A stretch of 64,000 nucleotides of DNA from an uncultured Clostridia bacterium (GCA_944391285.1 CALXSY010000009.1:1-64000), one strand, 5' to 3'; positions 51,226 to 61,156 are shown, counted from the first letter of the stretch. Notes: generated by a model not told the origin, from the letters alone. Translations and numbers: made by a program.

Positions 51226-52935
51226 ATGCGTATGACCAATGCTTTAGTACCGACATTGCGCTCGGTACCGGCGGAAGCGGAGATAATAAGCCATCAATTA
51301 CTTTTAAGAGCAGGATTTATCCGCAAAACTGCTGCCGGAATGTACAATTACTTGCCCTTGGGCAAAAGAGTATTAACCAAAATCGAAAATATTGTCCGTG
51401 AGGAAATGGATAAAGCCGGCGGACAGGAGATTTTGATGCCTATTACTCAGCCGGCAGAATTATGGATTGAATCAGGCAGATGGAATGCCTACGGTGCGGA
51501 GATGATTCGCTTAAAAGACCGCCACAATCGGGAATTTTGCTTAGGACCAACTCACGAAGAGGTGGTTACCGATTTGGTGCGCAATGAGGTTAATTCTTAT
51601 CGTCAATTACCTTTGCGCTTATACCAGATTCAAAATAAATACCGTGATGAGCGCCGTCCGCGCTTTGGCTTGATGCGGGGCAGAGAGTTTGTGATGAAGG
51701 ATTTGTATTCCTTTGACCGTGACCAAGCGGGCTTGGACGCCAGCTACAAAGCGATGTATGACGCTTATACCAATGTCTTTACTCGCTGCGGCTTGACATT
51801 TAGACCGGTTGAGGCTGACAGCGGAGCTATCGGCGGCGGTTATACCCATGAGTTTATGGTGCTGGCAGAAAACGGCGAAGCAACAATCGTTTATTGTGAT
51901 AATTGCGACTATGCGGCAAACATAGAGATTGCTCCCTGCGCTGCACCAAAGGAAGAAGTCAGCGAAGAAATCAAGGAGATGGAGAAAGTTTATACTCCCG
52001 ACTCCAAAACTATCGACGCTGTCGGTGCTTATTTGAAGGTGCCGGTGGAAAAATGCATTAAAACCTTGTTTGTGCAGGCTGATGATGAGCTGATTTGTGT
52101 ACTTCTCAGAGGCAACAGCGAACTGAACGATGTTAAGCTGAAAAATATTCACCCCTGCGATGAGATAGAAATGGCTGAGCCGGAAGCGGTGCAGGCAAAA
52201 ATCGGCTGTTCTTTTGGTTCTTTAGGACCGGTGGGCTTAAAAGAAAAAGGCATAAAAATTTATGCTGATTTGGAAATGAAAACGGTTGTTAATGGTATCT
52301 GCGGTGCCAATGAGGAAGAGTATCACTTTATCAATGTCAACGTGGGCAGAGATTATGAGGTTGAAGGCTATTATGATCTGCGCATGATGCAGGAGGGAGA
52401 GGTTTGCCCTCATTGCGGAGCTGTTTTGAAACAGGCTCGGGGTATCGAGGTAGGACAAGTTTTCAAACTGGGCACTAAATATTCCAAGGCTATGGGCGCT
52501 ACCTTCTTAGATGAAAACGGCAAGGAAAATATTATTGAGATGGGCTGCTACGGTATCGGTGTCAGCCGGACAATGGCAGCGGCTGTGGAGCAAAATTATG
52601 ACGAAGACGGCATCATCTGGCCTAAGTCTATTGCGCCTTATCAGGTGGTAATCGTGCCGGTATCCGATAAAAATGTCGAGCAGATGGCTATTGCCGAGGA
52701 TTTGTATGAGAAAATGATTAAAGAGGGCATTGAGGTTATGCTGGATGACCGTGCCGAAAGAGCCGGTGTTAAGTTTAAAGATGCTGATTTGATTGGCTAT
52801 CCGGTGCGCATCACTGTTGGCAAAAAGGCTGCCGGCGAGGGCTTGATTGAGTATAAGCTTCGGACTGAAAAAGAAAGCAGTGAGGTTGCTTTAAATGAGG
52901 TTATTGAGAAGGTTAAAAAATATTTCGCAGAGTAA
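51226..52935 (+). CDS. proS: Prolyl-tRNA synthetase (bacterial type)
   Basis: A 569-residue class II aminoacyl-tRNA synthetase. Motif 2 ([25 protein letters not shown]) and motif 3 ([17 protein letters not shown]) are clear, the editing (INS) domain lies between them (about 225-400), and the anticodon-binding domain is at the C terminus. No T-box lies upstream: only 20 bases separate it from ispG. It ends the operon with a strong terminator. Confidence 0.97.
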   Translation: MRMTNALVPTLRSVPAEAEIISHQLLLRAGFIRKTAAGMYNYLPLGKRVLTKIENIVREEMDKAGGQEILMPITQPAELWIESGRWNAYGAEMIRLKDRHNREFCLGPTHEEVVTDLVRNEVNSYRQLPLRLYQIQNKYRDERRPRFGLMRGREFVMKDLYSFDRDQAGLDASYKAMYDAYTNVFTRCGLTFRPVEADSGAIGGGYTHEFMVLAENGEATIVYCDNCDYAANIEIAPCAAPKEEVSEEIKEMEKVYTPDSKTIDAVGAYLKVPVEKCIKTLFVQADDELICVLLRGNSELNDVKLKNIHPCDEIEMAEPEAVQAKIGCSFGSLGPVGLKEKGIKIYADLEMKTVVNGICGANEEEYHFINVNVGRDYEVEGYYDLRMMQEGEVCPHCGAVLKQARGIEVGQVFKLGTKYSKAMGATFLDENGKENIIEMGCYGIGVSRTMAAAVEQNYDEDGIIWPKSIAPYQVVIVPVSDKNVEQMAIAEDLYEKMIKEGIEVMLDDRAERAGVKFKDADLIGYPVRITVGKKAAGEGLIEYKLRTEKESSEVALNEVIEKVKKYFAE

Positions 52936-52945
52936 AAGCAACAAA

Positions 52946-52976
52946 AAAACCGAGGTTAAAACCTCGGTTTTTTTCT
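52946..52976 (+). terminator. Rho-independent terminator after proS
   Basis: AAAACCGAGG (52946-52955) pairs with CCTCGGTTTT (52962-52971), with a T tract. Confidence 0.9.
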
Positions 52977-53067
52977 GCGTGAAAATAGATTTGAAGCAAG
53001 AAAAAATAAGAAATAAAAATATTAAATAGAATTATTATTAATGCTATGTTGTATAATACATTATAAT

Positions 53068-53097
53068 TGGACAAGGAAATGCACATTGCCCTATAAT
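53068..53097 (+). promoter_or_regulatory. Promoter of nfnAB
   Basis: TGGACA (53068-53073), 18-base spacer, TATAAT (53092-53097). Two further TATAAT hexamers lie upstream at 53052 and 53062. The remaining leader to 53187 shows nothing recognisable. Confidence 0.6.
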
Positions 53098-53187
53098 AAA
53101 TGTAGAGAAAAGTTTTTTAGTTTACATAAGTCTAGGAAGGCAGGCGCTGTACATAATTAATAAACATCTTCAAAAGGAGGGGGTTTT

Positions 53188-54030
53188 ATGTACAAAATTG
53201 TAAGCCGCCGGGAGCTTAATCCAACGACTACCATGATTACGGTGGAAGCGCCTTTTGTTGCTCGTAAGGCAGAGCCGGGACAGTTTATCATTTTACGCCC
53301 TACGGCTGACGGGGAGCGGATTCCTTTAACAATTTGTGATTATGACCGAAAAAAAGGAACGGTATCGGTTATTTTCCAGATTGTAGGCACAACTACCAAA
53401 AGGCTCAATGCCATCAAAGAGGGAGAATACATTGCTGATTTTGCCGGACCTTTAGGCAATCCGACCGAGGTTGAGGGATTGAAAAAGGTGGCGGTGGTAG
53501 GCGGAGGTGTAGGCTGTGCGATAGCTTACCCGATAGCTAAAAAGCTCCATCAAATGGGGGCGGAAGTTTATTTGATTGTAGGCTTCCGCAATAAGGATTT
53601 GATTATTTTAGAGGACGAGTATAAAGCCGCTTGCTCTCATTTGACGATTATGACCGATGATGGTTCCTATGGACGCCAAGGAGTGGTTACAGCAGCATTA
53701 AAAGATATCTTGGATGAGAAGGCAGAGCTTGATGAAGTTATTGCCATCGGACCGCCGATTATGATGAAATTTGTCTGCCAGCTGACCAAAGAATACGGTG
53801 TAAAAACAGTAGTCAGCATGAATCCAATTATGATTGACGGTACAGGCATGTGCGGCGGCTGCCGTTTGACAGTAGGCGGGGAAACTAAATTTGCTTGTGT
53901 GGACGGACCGGACTTTGACGGACATTTAGTTGATTTTGACGAGATGATGAGCCGCAACAGCTCATATAGGGAATTTGAGCGCCATTCCTATGAGAAAACG
54001 TGCAATCTCATGAATAAGGAGGTTGAATAA
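53188..54030 (+). CDS. nfnA: NfnA-type ferredoxin-NADP+ reductase subunit (SudB-like)
   Basis: A 280-residue FAD/NAD-binding protein of the dihydroorotate dehydrogenase electron-transfer subunit type. FAD-binding residues lie in the N-terminal barrel (IPLTICDYDRKKGT), the NAD site is VAVVGGGVGCAIAYPIAKKL, and DGTGMCGGCRLTVGG...FACVDGPDFDG binds a 2Fe-2S cluster. With NfnB it forms an electron-bifurcating transhydrogenase that couples NADH and reduced ferredoxin to NADPH. The related sulfide dehydrogenase (SudAB) cannot be excluded. Confidence 0.88.
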   Translation: MYKIVSRRELNPTTTMITVEAPFVARKAEPGQFIILRPTADGERIPLTICDYDRKKGTVSVIFQIVGTTTKRLNAIKEGEYIADFAGPLGNPTEVEGLKKVAVVGGGVGCAIAYPIAKKLHQMGAEVYLIVGFRNKDLIILEDEYKAACSHLTIMTDDGSYGRQGVVTAALKDILDEKAELDEVIAIGPPIMMKFVCQLTKEYGVKTVVSMNPIMIDGTGMCGGCRLTVGGETKFACVDGPDFDGHLVDFDEMMSRNSSYREFERHSYEKTCNLMNKEVE

Positions 54031-54031
54031 T

Positions 54032-55417
54032 ATGGCTAATTTGTCACCGACTAAAAATCCCATGCCAGTGCAGGATCCATTGGTAAGAAATCACAACTTT
54101 ACCGAGGTAGCGCTGGGCTATAGTGAAGAAACAGCTCTAAATGAAGCAGAACGCTGCTTGCACTGCGCCAACCATCCTTGTACGCAAAAATGCCCGGTAT
54201 CGGTTAATATTCCGGAATTTATTCAAAAGATTAAAGAAAAAGATTACGAAGGGGCATATCAGGTTATCAGTGTAGACAGCTCCCTGCCGGCAATCTGCGG
54301 TCGTGTCTGCCCGCAGGAGTCGCAATGCGAAAGCGCGTGCACCAGAGGAATTAAGGGTGAAGCAGTAGGTATCGGGCGTTTGGAGAGATTTGTTGCCGAC
54401 TGGCACAATGAGCATGCCCAATTAAGCCATGAAAAACCGGCTTCTAACGGTCATAAAGTAGCAATAGTGGGCTCCGGACCATCGGGATTGACTTGTGCCG
54501 GAGATTTGGCAAAGGCAGGCTATGAAGTTACGATATTTGAAGCCTTGCATTTAGCCGGAGGAGTTTTAGTATATGGCATACCGGAGTTTCGGCTGCCGAA
54601 AGCCATCGTGCAAAAGGAGATTGACAGCCTGAAAGCATTGGGAGTTACGGTGCAGACCAATGTTATCGTCGGCAAATCTTTAACCGTTGACGAGCTTTTT
54701 GAAGATGGATATGAGGCAATTTATATTGCTTCCGGTGCCGGTCTGCCGATGTTTATGCATATTCCCGGGGAAAACTTAAAAGGCGTGCTTTCTGCCAACG
54801 AATTTTTAACCCGGATCAATTTGATGAAAGCCTATAAAGAAGATGCTGACACTCCGGTGCGCCGCGGCAAAAAAGTAGCGGTAGTAGGCGGCGGCAATGT
54901 TGCTATGGATGCTGCCCGCTGTGCTAAGCGTTTAGGTGCAGACGAAGTATATATCATTTATCGCCGCTCTGAAAAAGAACTGCCGGCTAGAAAAGAGGAA
55001 GTGGAGCATGCTAGGGAAGAAGGCATTATCTTCCGTTTCCTCACCAATCCGGTAGAAATTTTGGCTGATGATGATAAGAGTGTAAAGGCATTGAAATGCG
55101 TAGAAATGGAATTAGGTGAGCCGGATGCCAGCGGACGCCGCAGACCGATTGCTAAAGAGGGCTCAGATTTTACTTTAGAGGTTGACACGGTAATTATGGC
55201 TTTGGGAACTACGCCTAATCCGCTGATAAAATCAACTACGAAAGGTTTGGAGACCAACAAAAAGGGTTGTTTGGTAGTTGACGAAAAGGGCTTGACTTCA
55301 AGAGCGGCTGTTTATGCCGGCGGTGATGCGGTAACCGGTTCGGCAACAGTTATTAAAGCGATGGGTGCAGGAAAATTGGGAGCTAAATCTATCGATGAAT
55401 ATTTGCAAAATAAATAA
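54032..55417 (+). CDS. nfnB: NfnB-type NADPH-dependent oxidoreductase (GltD/SudA-like)
   Basis: A 461-residue flavoprotein of the glutamate synthase small-subunit family. The N-terminal Fe-S domain has CLHCANHPCTQKCPVSVNIPEF and CGRVCPQESQCESACTRG; two dinucleotide folds follow (VAIVGSGPSGLTCAG for FAD, VAVVGGGNVAMDAARCA for NADPH). No glutamate synthase large subunit is near, so pairing with nfnA is favoured. ATG 54032 is chosen since AAGGAGG is at 54016-54022. Confidence 0.88.
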   Translation: MANLSPTKNPMPVQDPLVRNHNFTEVALGYSEETALNEAERCLHCANHPCTQKCPVSVNIPEFIQKIKEKDYEGAYQVISVDSSLPAICGRVCPQESQCESACTRGIKGEAVGIGRLERFVADWHNEHAQLSHEKPASNGHKVAIVGSGPSGLTCAGDLAKAGYEVTIFEALHLAGGVLVYGIPEFRLPKAIVQKEIDSLKALGVTVQTNVIVGKSLTVDELFEDGYEAIYIASGAGLPMFMHIPGENLKGVLSANEFLTRINLMKAYKEDADTPVRRGKKVAVVGGGNVAMDAARCAKRLGADEVYIIYRRSEKELPARKEEVEHAREEGIIFRFLTNPVEILADDDKSVKALKCVEMELGEPDASGRRRPIAKEGSDFTLEVDTVIMALGTTPNPLIKSTTKGLETNKKGCLVVDEKGLTSRAAVYAGGDAVTGSATVIKAMGAGKLGAKSIDEYLQNK

Positions 55418-55481
55418 CATTTCATAGATCAATGGGTGAAATTGGTTTATTTAAAATGCCCCCACATTATCCCCCAATTAA

Positions 55482-55523
55482 TTAAAGGTACACTGTTTTA
55501 GGCGGTGTGCCTTTAAATTATTT
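55482..55523 (+). terminator. Probable terminator after nfnB
   Basis: TTAAAGGTACAC (55482-55493) pairs with GTGTGCCTTTAA (55505-55516) with one wobble, followed by an AT-rich rather than pure T tail. Confidence 0.6.
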
Positions 55524-55604
55524 ATTGATTAAAAGAAAATAGGGCAGCAAATTTTTGGATATTAAAAAAATAATATAATTTATGCCTTTTTTTGAAAAAA
55601 ACTA

Positions 55605-55633
55605 TTTTGCAGCAGGGTTTTTTATGCTATAAT
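55605..55633 (+). promoter_or_regulatory. Promoter of the transketolase genes
   Basis: Extended -10 TGCTATAAT (55625-55633), with a weak -35 TTTTGC at 17 bases (55605-55610). Confidence 0.55.
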
Positions 55634-55691
55634 ATCTGACAGAGGTATGCATTTTAAATTTTAAAAGCTCTTTTGCGGGAGGATAAATTTA

Positions 55692-56510
55692 ATGGACGAA
55701 CATGCAATAAAAGAATTAAAGGAAATGGCTAAAATCATCAGACGTGATATTGTGGAGATGATTGGTGAAGCTAAATCCGGTCATCCGGGCGGCTCATTGT
55801 CCGCGGCTGATATTGTGACTTATTTATATTTTTCAGAGATGAATATTGATCCTTTGGAGCCCAAATGGAAAGAAAGAGACCGTTTTGTGCTTTCCAAGGG
55901 ACATGCTGCTCCGGTTTTATATGCAGCCTTGGCGCACAGAGGATTTTTCCCCAAAGAAAGCCTGTACACTTTGCGCAAGATTGGCTCTAATTTGCAGGGA
56001 CATCCGGATATGAATAAGGTGCCGGGCGTGGATATGTCCACCGGTTCCTTGGGCACAGGTATTTCGGCGGCAGTAGGCATGGCTTTGGCAGGCAAACTGG
56101 ACAAGGCTAACTATCGCGTCTTTGCTTTGTTGGGCGACGGTGAACTGCAGGAAGGTCAAGTATGGGAAGCAGCTATGGCGGCGGCTCATTATAAGTTGGA
56201 TAATTTAATTGCTTTTGTGGACAATAACGGTCTGCAAATCGATGGCAATGTAGAAGATGTTATGTCTCCGGCACCGATCGGGGCTAAGTTTGAAGCTTTC
56301 GGCTGGTTTGTGCAGGAGATTGACGGGCACGATTTCAATGCTATCGCAGAAGCGATGAAAGCGGCTAAAGCACAAAAGGAACGTCCCAGTGTAATTGTAG
56401 CTCATACTGTAAAAGGCAAAGGTGTATCCTTTATGGAAAATCAAGCCTCTTGGCATGGCAGTGCGCCCAGCGCTGAGCAGGTAGCTATTGCTAAAGAAGA
56501 GCTGAAATAA
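55692..56510 (+). CDS. Transketolase, N-terminal subunit
   Basis: A 272-residue thiamine-diphosphate-binding half of a split transketolase. [29 protein letters not shown] and [32 protein letters not shown] supply the Mg2+/TPP site. It works with the next gene product in the non-oxidative pentose phosphate pathway. GCGGGAGGA precedes the ATG. The split form is common in Clostridia and archaea. Confidence 0.95.
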   Translation: MDEHAIKELKEMAKIIRRDIVEMIGEAKSGHPGGSLSAADIVTYLYFSEMNIDPLEPKWKERDRFVLSKGHAAPVLYAALAHRGFFPKESLYTLRKIGSNLQGHPDMNKVPGVDMSTGSLGTGISAAVGMALAGKLDKANYRVFALLGDGELQEGQVWEAAMAAAHYKLDNLIAFVDNNGLQIDGNVEDVMSPAPIGAKFEAFGWFVQEIDGHDFNAIAEAMKAAKAQKERPSVIVAHTVKGKGVSFMENQASWHGSAPSAEQVAIAKEELK

Positions 56511-56530
56511 GCGGATAGGGGGAAATGATT

Positions 56531-57469
56531 ATGAGTAAACAAGCAACCCGTGACGCCTATGGCTTGGCTTTGGTGGAGCTGGGTAAAGAAAATGAGAATG
56601 TAGTGGTTTTAGATGCCGATTTATCCAAATCGACTAAAACCTGTAATTTTAAGGAGGCGTATCCGGAGAGATTTTTCAATATGGGTATTGCTGAGCAAAA
56701 CTTATTGGGTACAGCGGCCGGCTTAGCAGCCAGCGGCAAGATTCCCTTTGCTTCCAGTTTTGCGGTATTTGCCGTAGGCAGAGCTTATGACCAGATTAGA
56801 AATTCTATCGCTTATCCTAAGTTAAATGTGAAAATCGCTGCTACTCATGCCGGTATTACCGTAGGTGAGGACGGCGGCTCTCATCAAATGATTGAGGATA
56901 TTGCTTTAATGCGGGCGCTGCCTAATATGACAGTTATTGTGCCGGCAGACGGCGTTGAAACCAGAGCCGCAATTTTGGCGGCGGCAGAATATAAAGGACC
57001 GGTGTATATTCGTTTAGGACGCTCTAAGGTGGAAACGATCTTTGACGAAAACTATAAATTTCGCCTCGGCAAAGGCGTAGTTGTAAAAGAAGGCACAGAT
57101 GTAACCTTGGTGGCTTGCGGCATCATGGTCGAGGTGGCTATGAGAGCGGCAGAAATGCTGGCTGAGGATAATATCAGTGCGGCGGTGGTTAATATCAGCA
57201 CTATTAAGCCGATTGATACAGCGTTAATCAGCAAAATGGCAGAGCAAACCGGTGCTGTGGTTACCTGTGAGGAGCATAATATCATCGGCGGCTTAGCTTC
57301 GGCGGTGGCTGAGGTTTTGGTTGAAAAATGTCCTGTTCCCATGGAAAGAGTTGGCGTAGAGGATAAGTTCGGTCAATCGGGACAGCCTGATGAGCTGCTG
57401 AAGGCTTACGGTTTGACCGCAGAAAATATTGCCGAAAAGGCAAAGGCGGCTATCGGACGCAAGGCGTAA
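56531..57469 (+). CDS. Transketolase, C-terminal subunit
   Basis: A 312-residue partner of the preceding gene. It has the pyrimidine-binding domain (RFFNMGIAEQNLLGTAAGLA, with the Glu that activates TPP) and the C-terminal transketolase domain (VTCEEHNIIGGLASAVAEVL). ATG 56531 is preferred to ATG 56525 because it gives better spacing to AGGGGG. A hairpin follows the stop. Confidence 0.94.
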   Translation: MSKQATRDAYGLALVELGKENENVVVLDADLSKSTKTCNFKEAYPERFFNMGIAEQNLLGTAAGLAASGKIPFASSFAVFAVGRAYDQIRNSIAYPKLNVKIAATHAGITVGEDGGSHQMIEDIALMRALPNMTVIVPADGVETRAAILAAAEYKGPVYIRLGRSKVETIFDENYKFRLGKGVVVKEGTDVTLVACGIMVEVAMRAAEMLAEDNISAAVVNISTIKPIDTALISKMAEQTGAVVTCEEHNIIGGLASAVAEVLVEKCPVPMERVGVEDKFGQSGQPDELLKAYGLTAENIAEKAKAAIGRKA

Positions 57470-57471
57470 AT

Positions 57472-57512
57472 ACAAATCCCTACTATCTTGGCTGTATGGT
57501 AGGGATTTGTTG
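57472..57512 (+). terminator. Probable terminator after the transketolase genes
   Basis: A 15-bp stem (57472-57486 with 57496-57510, one wobble) with a nine-base loop; the T run after it is short. The next 200 bases before ftsE hold no convincing promoter. Confidence 0.65.
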
Positions 57513-57714
57513 CATATACATAAAAATGTGAGAGAAATGTTAGGAAATAGTTAAAAATATTAAGATAGTGCATTTTTCAAAAATTTCCTTTGCAAAATGC
57601 TTAAAAAAGTGGCAAAATAAAAGAGTGTATAACTAAGCAAAGACTGAGCAAGAGAAAAGATAAAATATTTGACTAACACATAAAATATAAAAAAGCAAAG
57701 GGCGAGGATAGAGA

Positions 57715-58920
57715 ATGATTCAATTTATCAATGTAAACAAGGAATATCCTAACGGCACAGTAGGACTTAGGGATATCAATGTGAAAATCGAAGACGGTGA
57801 ATTTGCTTTTTTGGTAGGTGCCAGCGGTGCCGGCAAGTCAACCTTTACAAAACTGATGATCAGAGAGATTACGCCCACCAGCGGCAGCATATTGATTGAC
57901 GGCAAGGGAATTCACCGCTTGCGCAAGCGGGAAATACCGATTTTCAGACGCAATATGGGTTTTGTTTTTCAAAATTATCGTCTGCTCAGCGACCGCACAG
58001 CCTTTGAAAATGTGGCTTTTGCCATGGAGGCGCTGGGCTACAGCAGTGCTGAGGTAGAAAAAAGAGCTATGCGGGCATTGGAGCAAATGGGCTTAGCCAA
58101 TAGGGCTAATCATTTCCCGGCAGAATTATCCGGCGGTGAGCAGCAGAGAATTGCCATTGCCCGGGCAATCGTCAACAATCCTAAAATTTTGGTAGCGGAC
58201 GAGCCTACCGGAAATTTGGATTATGATACTTCCAGAGAAATTATGAGTATTTTGTACGATATCAATAAGCAAGGGACAACCGTTTTAATGGCGACTCATG
58301 ACAGAAGCATTGTCGAAAACAGCCATCATCGCATTTTGACTTTGTCAGCGGGGCGCTTGGTAGGCGATGATAATTTGCAAGCAGGCTACAGCATTGGACA
58401 AAGCGATGTCAAACGGGCACCGGGGCAATATAGTTATGAGCGCGAGCCGAAAAAGGAATTTCATTTGGCAAGCGCTGAGCACAGTAAGATTAATAGTCAG
58501 CTCAGTCATGAGTATTCGCCAAAGCTGACTATGCCAAAAGCAGAGCCTAAGAACAATGCTAAGGGACGCCTGCTCAGCGAAACAGCAGTAGTGAAGCCCA
58601 GTCCTATTTTGCCAAAACCGGAGAAAAAGCCTTTGAATGAACCAAAAGAGGCGATGAAGGCTGTCGGGCAGGAAAAGCTATCTGCTCCTGCCGGTCATGA
58701 CAATCGCCACGAGCAGATTCAGCGCTTGCTGGATAAAAGCAATAATTTGAAAGAGCATATCAATGAGCAGCCGGCGGCAAATGTCGGCAAAACGGCGGAT
58801 TACGGTTTGAAAATCGGGCAAAAGGAAGCGAAAACAGAGACTGGGGCTCAAGAAGAAAATTCGGGAAAAAATACGCAGCTGGATGATTTGGAAAAGCTCA
58901 TCCTTGAGGCATTTAAATAG
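57715..58920 (+). CDS. ftsE: Cell division ATPase FtsE with a long C-terminal extension
   Basis: A 401-residue protein. Residues 1-228 are a normal FtsE ABC ATPase: Walker A GASGAGKST (35-43), signature LSGGEQQRIAIARA, Walker B ILVADEPTGNLD and the H-loop MATHD. FtsE is usually about 225-230 residues; the remaining 170 residues here are rich in Pro, Lys, Glu, Gln and Ser, look disordered, and end in a short helix (DDLEKLILEAFK). With FtsX it forms the complex that controls peptidoglycan hydrolases. AGGGCGAGGA precedes the ATG. Confidence 0.95.
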   Translation: MIQFINVNKEYPNGTVGLRDINVKIEDGEFAFLVGASGAGKSTFTKLMIREITPTSGSILIDGKGIHRLRKREIPIFRRNMGFVFQNYRLLSDRTAFENVAFAMEALGYSSAEVEKRAMRALEQMGLANRANHFPAELSGGEQQRIAIARAIVNNPKILVADEPTGNLDYDTSREIMSILYDINKQGTTVLMATHDRSIVENSHHRILTLSAGRLVGDDNLQAGYSIGQSDVKRAPGQYSYEREPKKEFHLASAEHSKINSQLSHEYSPKLTMPKAEPKNNAKGRLLSETAVVKPSPILPKPEKKPLNEPKEAMKAVGQEKLSAPAGHDNRHEQIQRLLDKSNNLKEHINEQPAANVGKTADYGLKIGQKEAKTETGAQEENSGKNTQLDDLEKLILEAFK

Positions 58921-58943
58921 AGGTCAGGGAAGGAGAAAGATAA

Positions 58944-59834
58944 ATGGTTTGGAAAAACTATCTGCGCTACGGATTGAGAGATACTTTTCGCGCGTTGAAG
59001 AGACATAAAGCGATGGTGCTGGTGACGGTTTTAACCGTAGCGGTAACATTTATTGTTTTAGGAGCAGCGGTTTTAATTTCGGCTAACAGCCAGCATATTG
59101 AACAGTCGCTGGAAAATGATATGGAAGTAGTAGCCTTTCTGGATACCGATGTTACGGTAGAAGAACGGAGCAATATAGAAAATGTGATTCAAGGATTAGA
59201 AGGCTATGAAAGCATGCGCTTTGTTAGCAAAGATGAGGCTATGGAGATTATGGATGGACGCTTCGGCGAAGAAAGCAGTCTGACCAATGCTTTAGGCGGA
59301 GTCAATCCTTTTCCGGACGCTTATTTTGTAAAAATGGTAGAAATAGAACTCATGCCTCAGGCAGCGGAAAAATTAGGCGAACTGGAGGGTGTAGAACTAG
59401 TGCGCTACGGTCAGGAAACAGTGCAGAATATGTCTGCTTTTTCTAAAGCCTTGTGGGGCGGATGTATTGTAGTTATTCTGGCGATGGCAGTAGCTGCCTT
59501 GGTTTTGGTCAACAGTACGATTCGCTTGACTGTAGCTGCCAGAAGCGAGGAAATCGCCATCATGAAATATATCGGCGCTACCGATTTTTATGTAAAAACG
59601 CCATTTTTCTTAGAGGGAGTTATTTTAGGAATAATCGGGGCTGCTTTATCCTTTGCTATTTTATTTTTCGGCTACAATGGCGCTATTGCCTATGCCGGAG
59701 AAAATATTGCTTTCCTGGAATTAATTACTGACAATACTTTGGTGGTAAAATTAGGCTTGTATCTGCTGTTGGGCGGTGCGGTATTAGGCGGTTTAGGCAG
59801 CAATATTGCTGTGCGTAAATATTTGAAAGTTTAG
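58944..59834 (+). CDS. ftsX: Cell division membrane protein FtsX
   Basis: A 296-residue protein with four membrane segments and a large extracellular loop (about 45-170) between the first two, the typical FtsX layout. LVNSTIRLTVAARSEEIAIMKYIGATDFYVKTPFFLEGVILGIIG is the conserved FtsX region. It transmits FtsE ATPase activity to cell wall hydrolases. It starts 23 bases after ftsE. Confidence 0.96.
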   Translation: MVWKNYLRYGLRDTFRALKRHKAMVLVTVLTVAVTFIVLGAAVLISANSQHIEQSLENDMEVVAFLDTDVTVEERSNIENVIQGLEGYESMRFVSKDEAMEIMDGRFGEESSLTNALGGVNPFPDAYFVKMVEIELMPQAAEKLGELEGVELVRYGQETVQNMSAFSKALWGGCIVVILAMAVAALVLVNSTIRLTVAARSEEIAIMKYIGATDFYVKTPFFLEGVILGIIGAALSFAILFFGYNGAIAYAGENIAFLELITDNTLVVKLGLYLLLGGAVLGGLGSNIAVRKYLKV

Positions 59835-59886
59835 CATGAGAAGACAGTAAAAAGCATAAGATAGCGGTAGAAGGAGTGGAAGCAAT

Positions 59887-61023
59887 TTGAAAAAAATAAT
59901 TAAAGCAATATTGTATGTATTTTTATGCTTTTGCGTAGTCTTTACCAGCATAATCGGCGGTTGGGCAGTAAAACACAGCAATGAGGCGGTTAAGCTGGGG
60001 TATATCGTAAATTTGATTACCAATAACTATCTGTTTGAATATAACGAGGATCAATTGGTAGAAGGCGCTATCAAAGGCATGGTCGACAGCTTGGGCGATC
60101 CATATTCGGTATATATGGACGCTGAAACTACCACCAATATTTATGAGTCCAATGAGGGAGTATTTGGCGGCATCGGGGTTTATGCCACTACCAATGATGC
60201 CGGTCAGGTTGTCATTTCTTCGCCGATTAAAGACGGCCCCAGCGATAAAGCGGGGATCAAGGCAGAGGATGTTATTTATGCCGTTGATGACCAAGTGGTT
60301 GATGGCATGCTGATTGATGAAGTAGTAGCCATGATGCGGGGCGATGTGGGAACTAATGTCAAGATTACGGTAGACAGAAACGGCGAAAAAATTGATTTTG
60401 ATATTGTGCGGGATTATGTCGACGAGCAAACGGTTGTTTCGATGGTATTGGAAGAAGACAGCCGAATTGGCTATATTGCTATCAATAAATTTTCCGAGAA
60501 TACGGATGAAGCCTTTACCGATCAGTTAAATGCGTTAATTGAGCAAAATATCCAAAGCTTTATTATCGATTTGCGCTATAACGGCGGCGGCAGTGTTGAT
60601 GCAGCCTGCAATATTGCGGCGCTGATGGTGCCGGAAGGACCGATTGTGCAGATTGTTGACAACAAAGGCAACAGCAATGTGATCGAATCTCCCGGTGCAC
60701 AGATTGAGGCACCAATTGCAGTTTTGGTCAATGAGTATTCGGCCAGCGCTTCGGAAATTTTGGCAGGCGCTTTGCAGGATACCGGTGCGGCAACTTTGAT
60801 TGGCACTACTACCTACGGTAAAGGTATTGTGCAGACAGTGTACTTTTTAAATGACGGCACCGGCATTAAACTGACGGAAGCCAAATATTTGACCCCTAAC
60901 GGCAACGATATCAACCAAAAGGGAATAACTCCGGATATCGTAGTTGAGTTAGGCGAAGATGAGGATACTCAGTTCAATGCGGCGGTAGAATATTTGCAAG
61001 CTCAGCTGAACGCCGGAAGATAG
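59887..61023 (+). CDS. ctpA: S41 family carboxyl-terminal processing protease
   Basis: A 378-residue secreted or membrane-anchored serine protease. An N-terminal hydrophobic segment (about 5-27) is followed by a PDZ domain (about 90-170) and the S41 catalytic domain, with the catalytic Ser within SASASE (285-290) and general-base Lys312 in TTYGKGIVQT. The TTG start follows AAGGAGTGG. In many Firmicutes an M23 peptidase or EnvC-like gene lies between ftsX and ctpA; here there is none. Confidence 0.94.
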   Translation: MKKIIKAILYVFLCFCVVFTSIIGGWAVKHSNEAVKLGYIVNLITNNYLFEYNEDQLVEGAIKGMVDSLGDPYSVYMDAETTTNIYESNEGVFGGIGVYATTNDAGQVVISSPIKDGPSDKAGIKAEDVIYAVDDQVVDGMLIDEVVAMMRGDVGTNVKITVDRNGEKIDFDIVRDYVDEQTVVSMVLEEDSRIGYIAINKFSENTDEAFTDQLNALIEQNIQSFIIDLRYNGGGSVDAACNIAALMVPEGPIVQIVDNKGNSNVIESPGAQIEAPIAVLVNEYSASASEILAGALQDTGAATLIGTTTYGKGIVQTVYFLNDGTGIKLTEAKYLTPNGNDINQKGITPDIVVELGEDEDTQFNAAVEYLQAQLNAGR

Positions 61024-61034
61024 TGGATATAATT

Positions 61035-61060
61035 TGCTTATATTTAAGCATAGTTTTATT
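61035..61060 (+). terminator. Weak terminator candidate after ctpA
   Basis: A short stem TGCTTA (61035-61040) with TAAGCA (61045-61050) followed by TAGTTTTATT. The stem is AT-rich, so termination would be weak. Confidence 0.35.
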
Positions 61061-61084
61061 GAGTAAAAAAAATAAAAAAACAAC

Positions 61085-61113
61085 TTGCCACACTATATAT
61101 AGTGTGGTATACT
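61085..61113 (+). promoter_or_regulatory. nrdR promoter with embedded NrdR box
   Basis: TTGCCA (61085-61090), a 17-base spacer and TATACT (61108-61113). The spacer is filled by a 20-bp perfect palindrome (61088-61107) whose core ACACTATATATAGTGT matches the NrdR box consensus. NrdR binding would block this promoter, so the nrdR-nrdD unit is probably autoregulated. A degenerate second box-like sequence (ACTATATATG, about 61135-61144) lies four helical turns downstream over the ribosome binding site. Confidence 0.85.
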
Positions 61114-61156
61114 TTTGTATAAAGGTAAAAAACAACTATATATGGGGAGGTAAAAT

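Noticed and set aside
51619-52152. A 177-codon reverse-strand open frame inside proS
   Set aside because: Antisense to a well-supported synthetase; composition is that of a shadow frame.
54032-55417. Glutamate synthase small subunit acting in ammonia assimilation
   Set aside because: No large subunit is nearby, and the coupled upstream gene is an NfnA/SudB-type partner.
59923-60429. A 168-codon reverse-strand open frame inside ctpA
   Set aside because: Antisense to the protease gene and without start signals.
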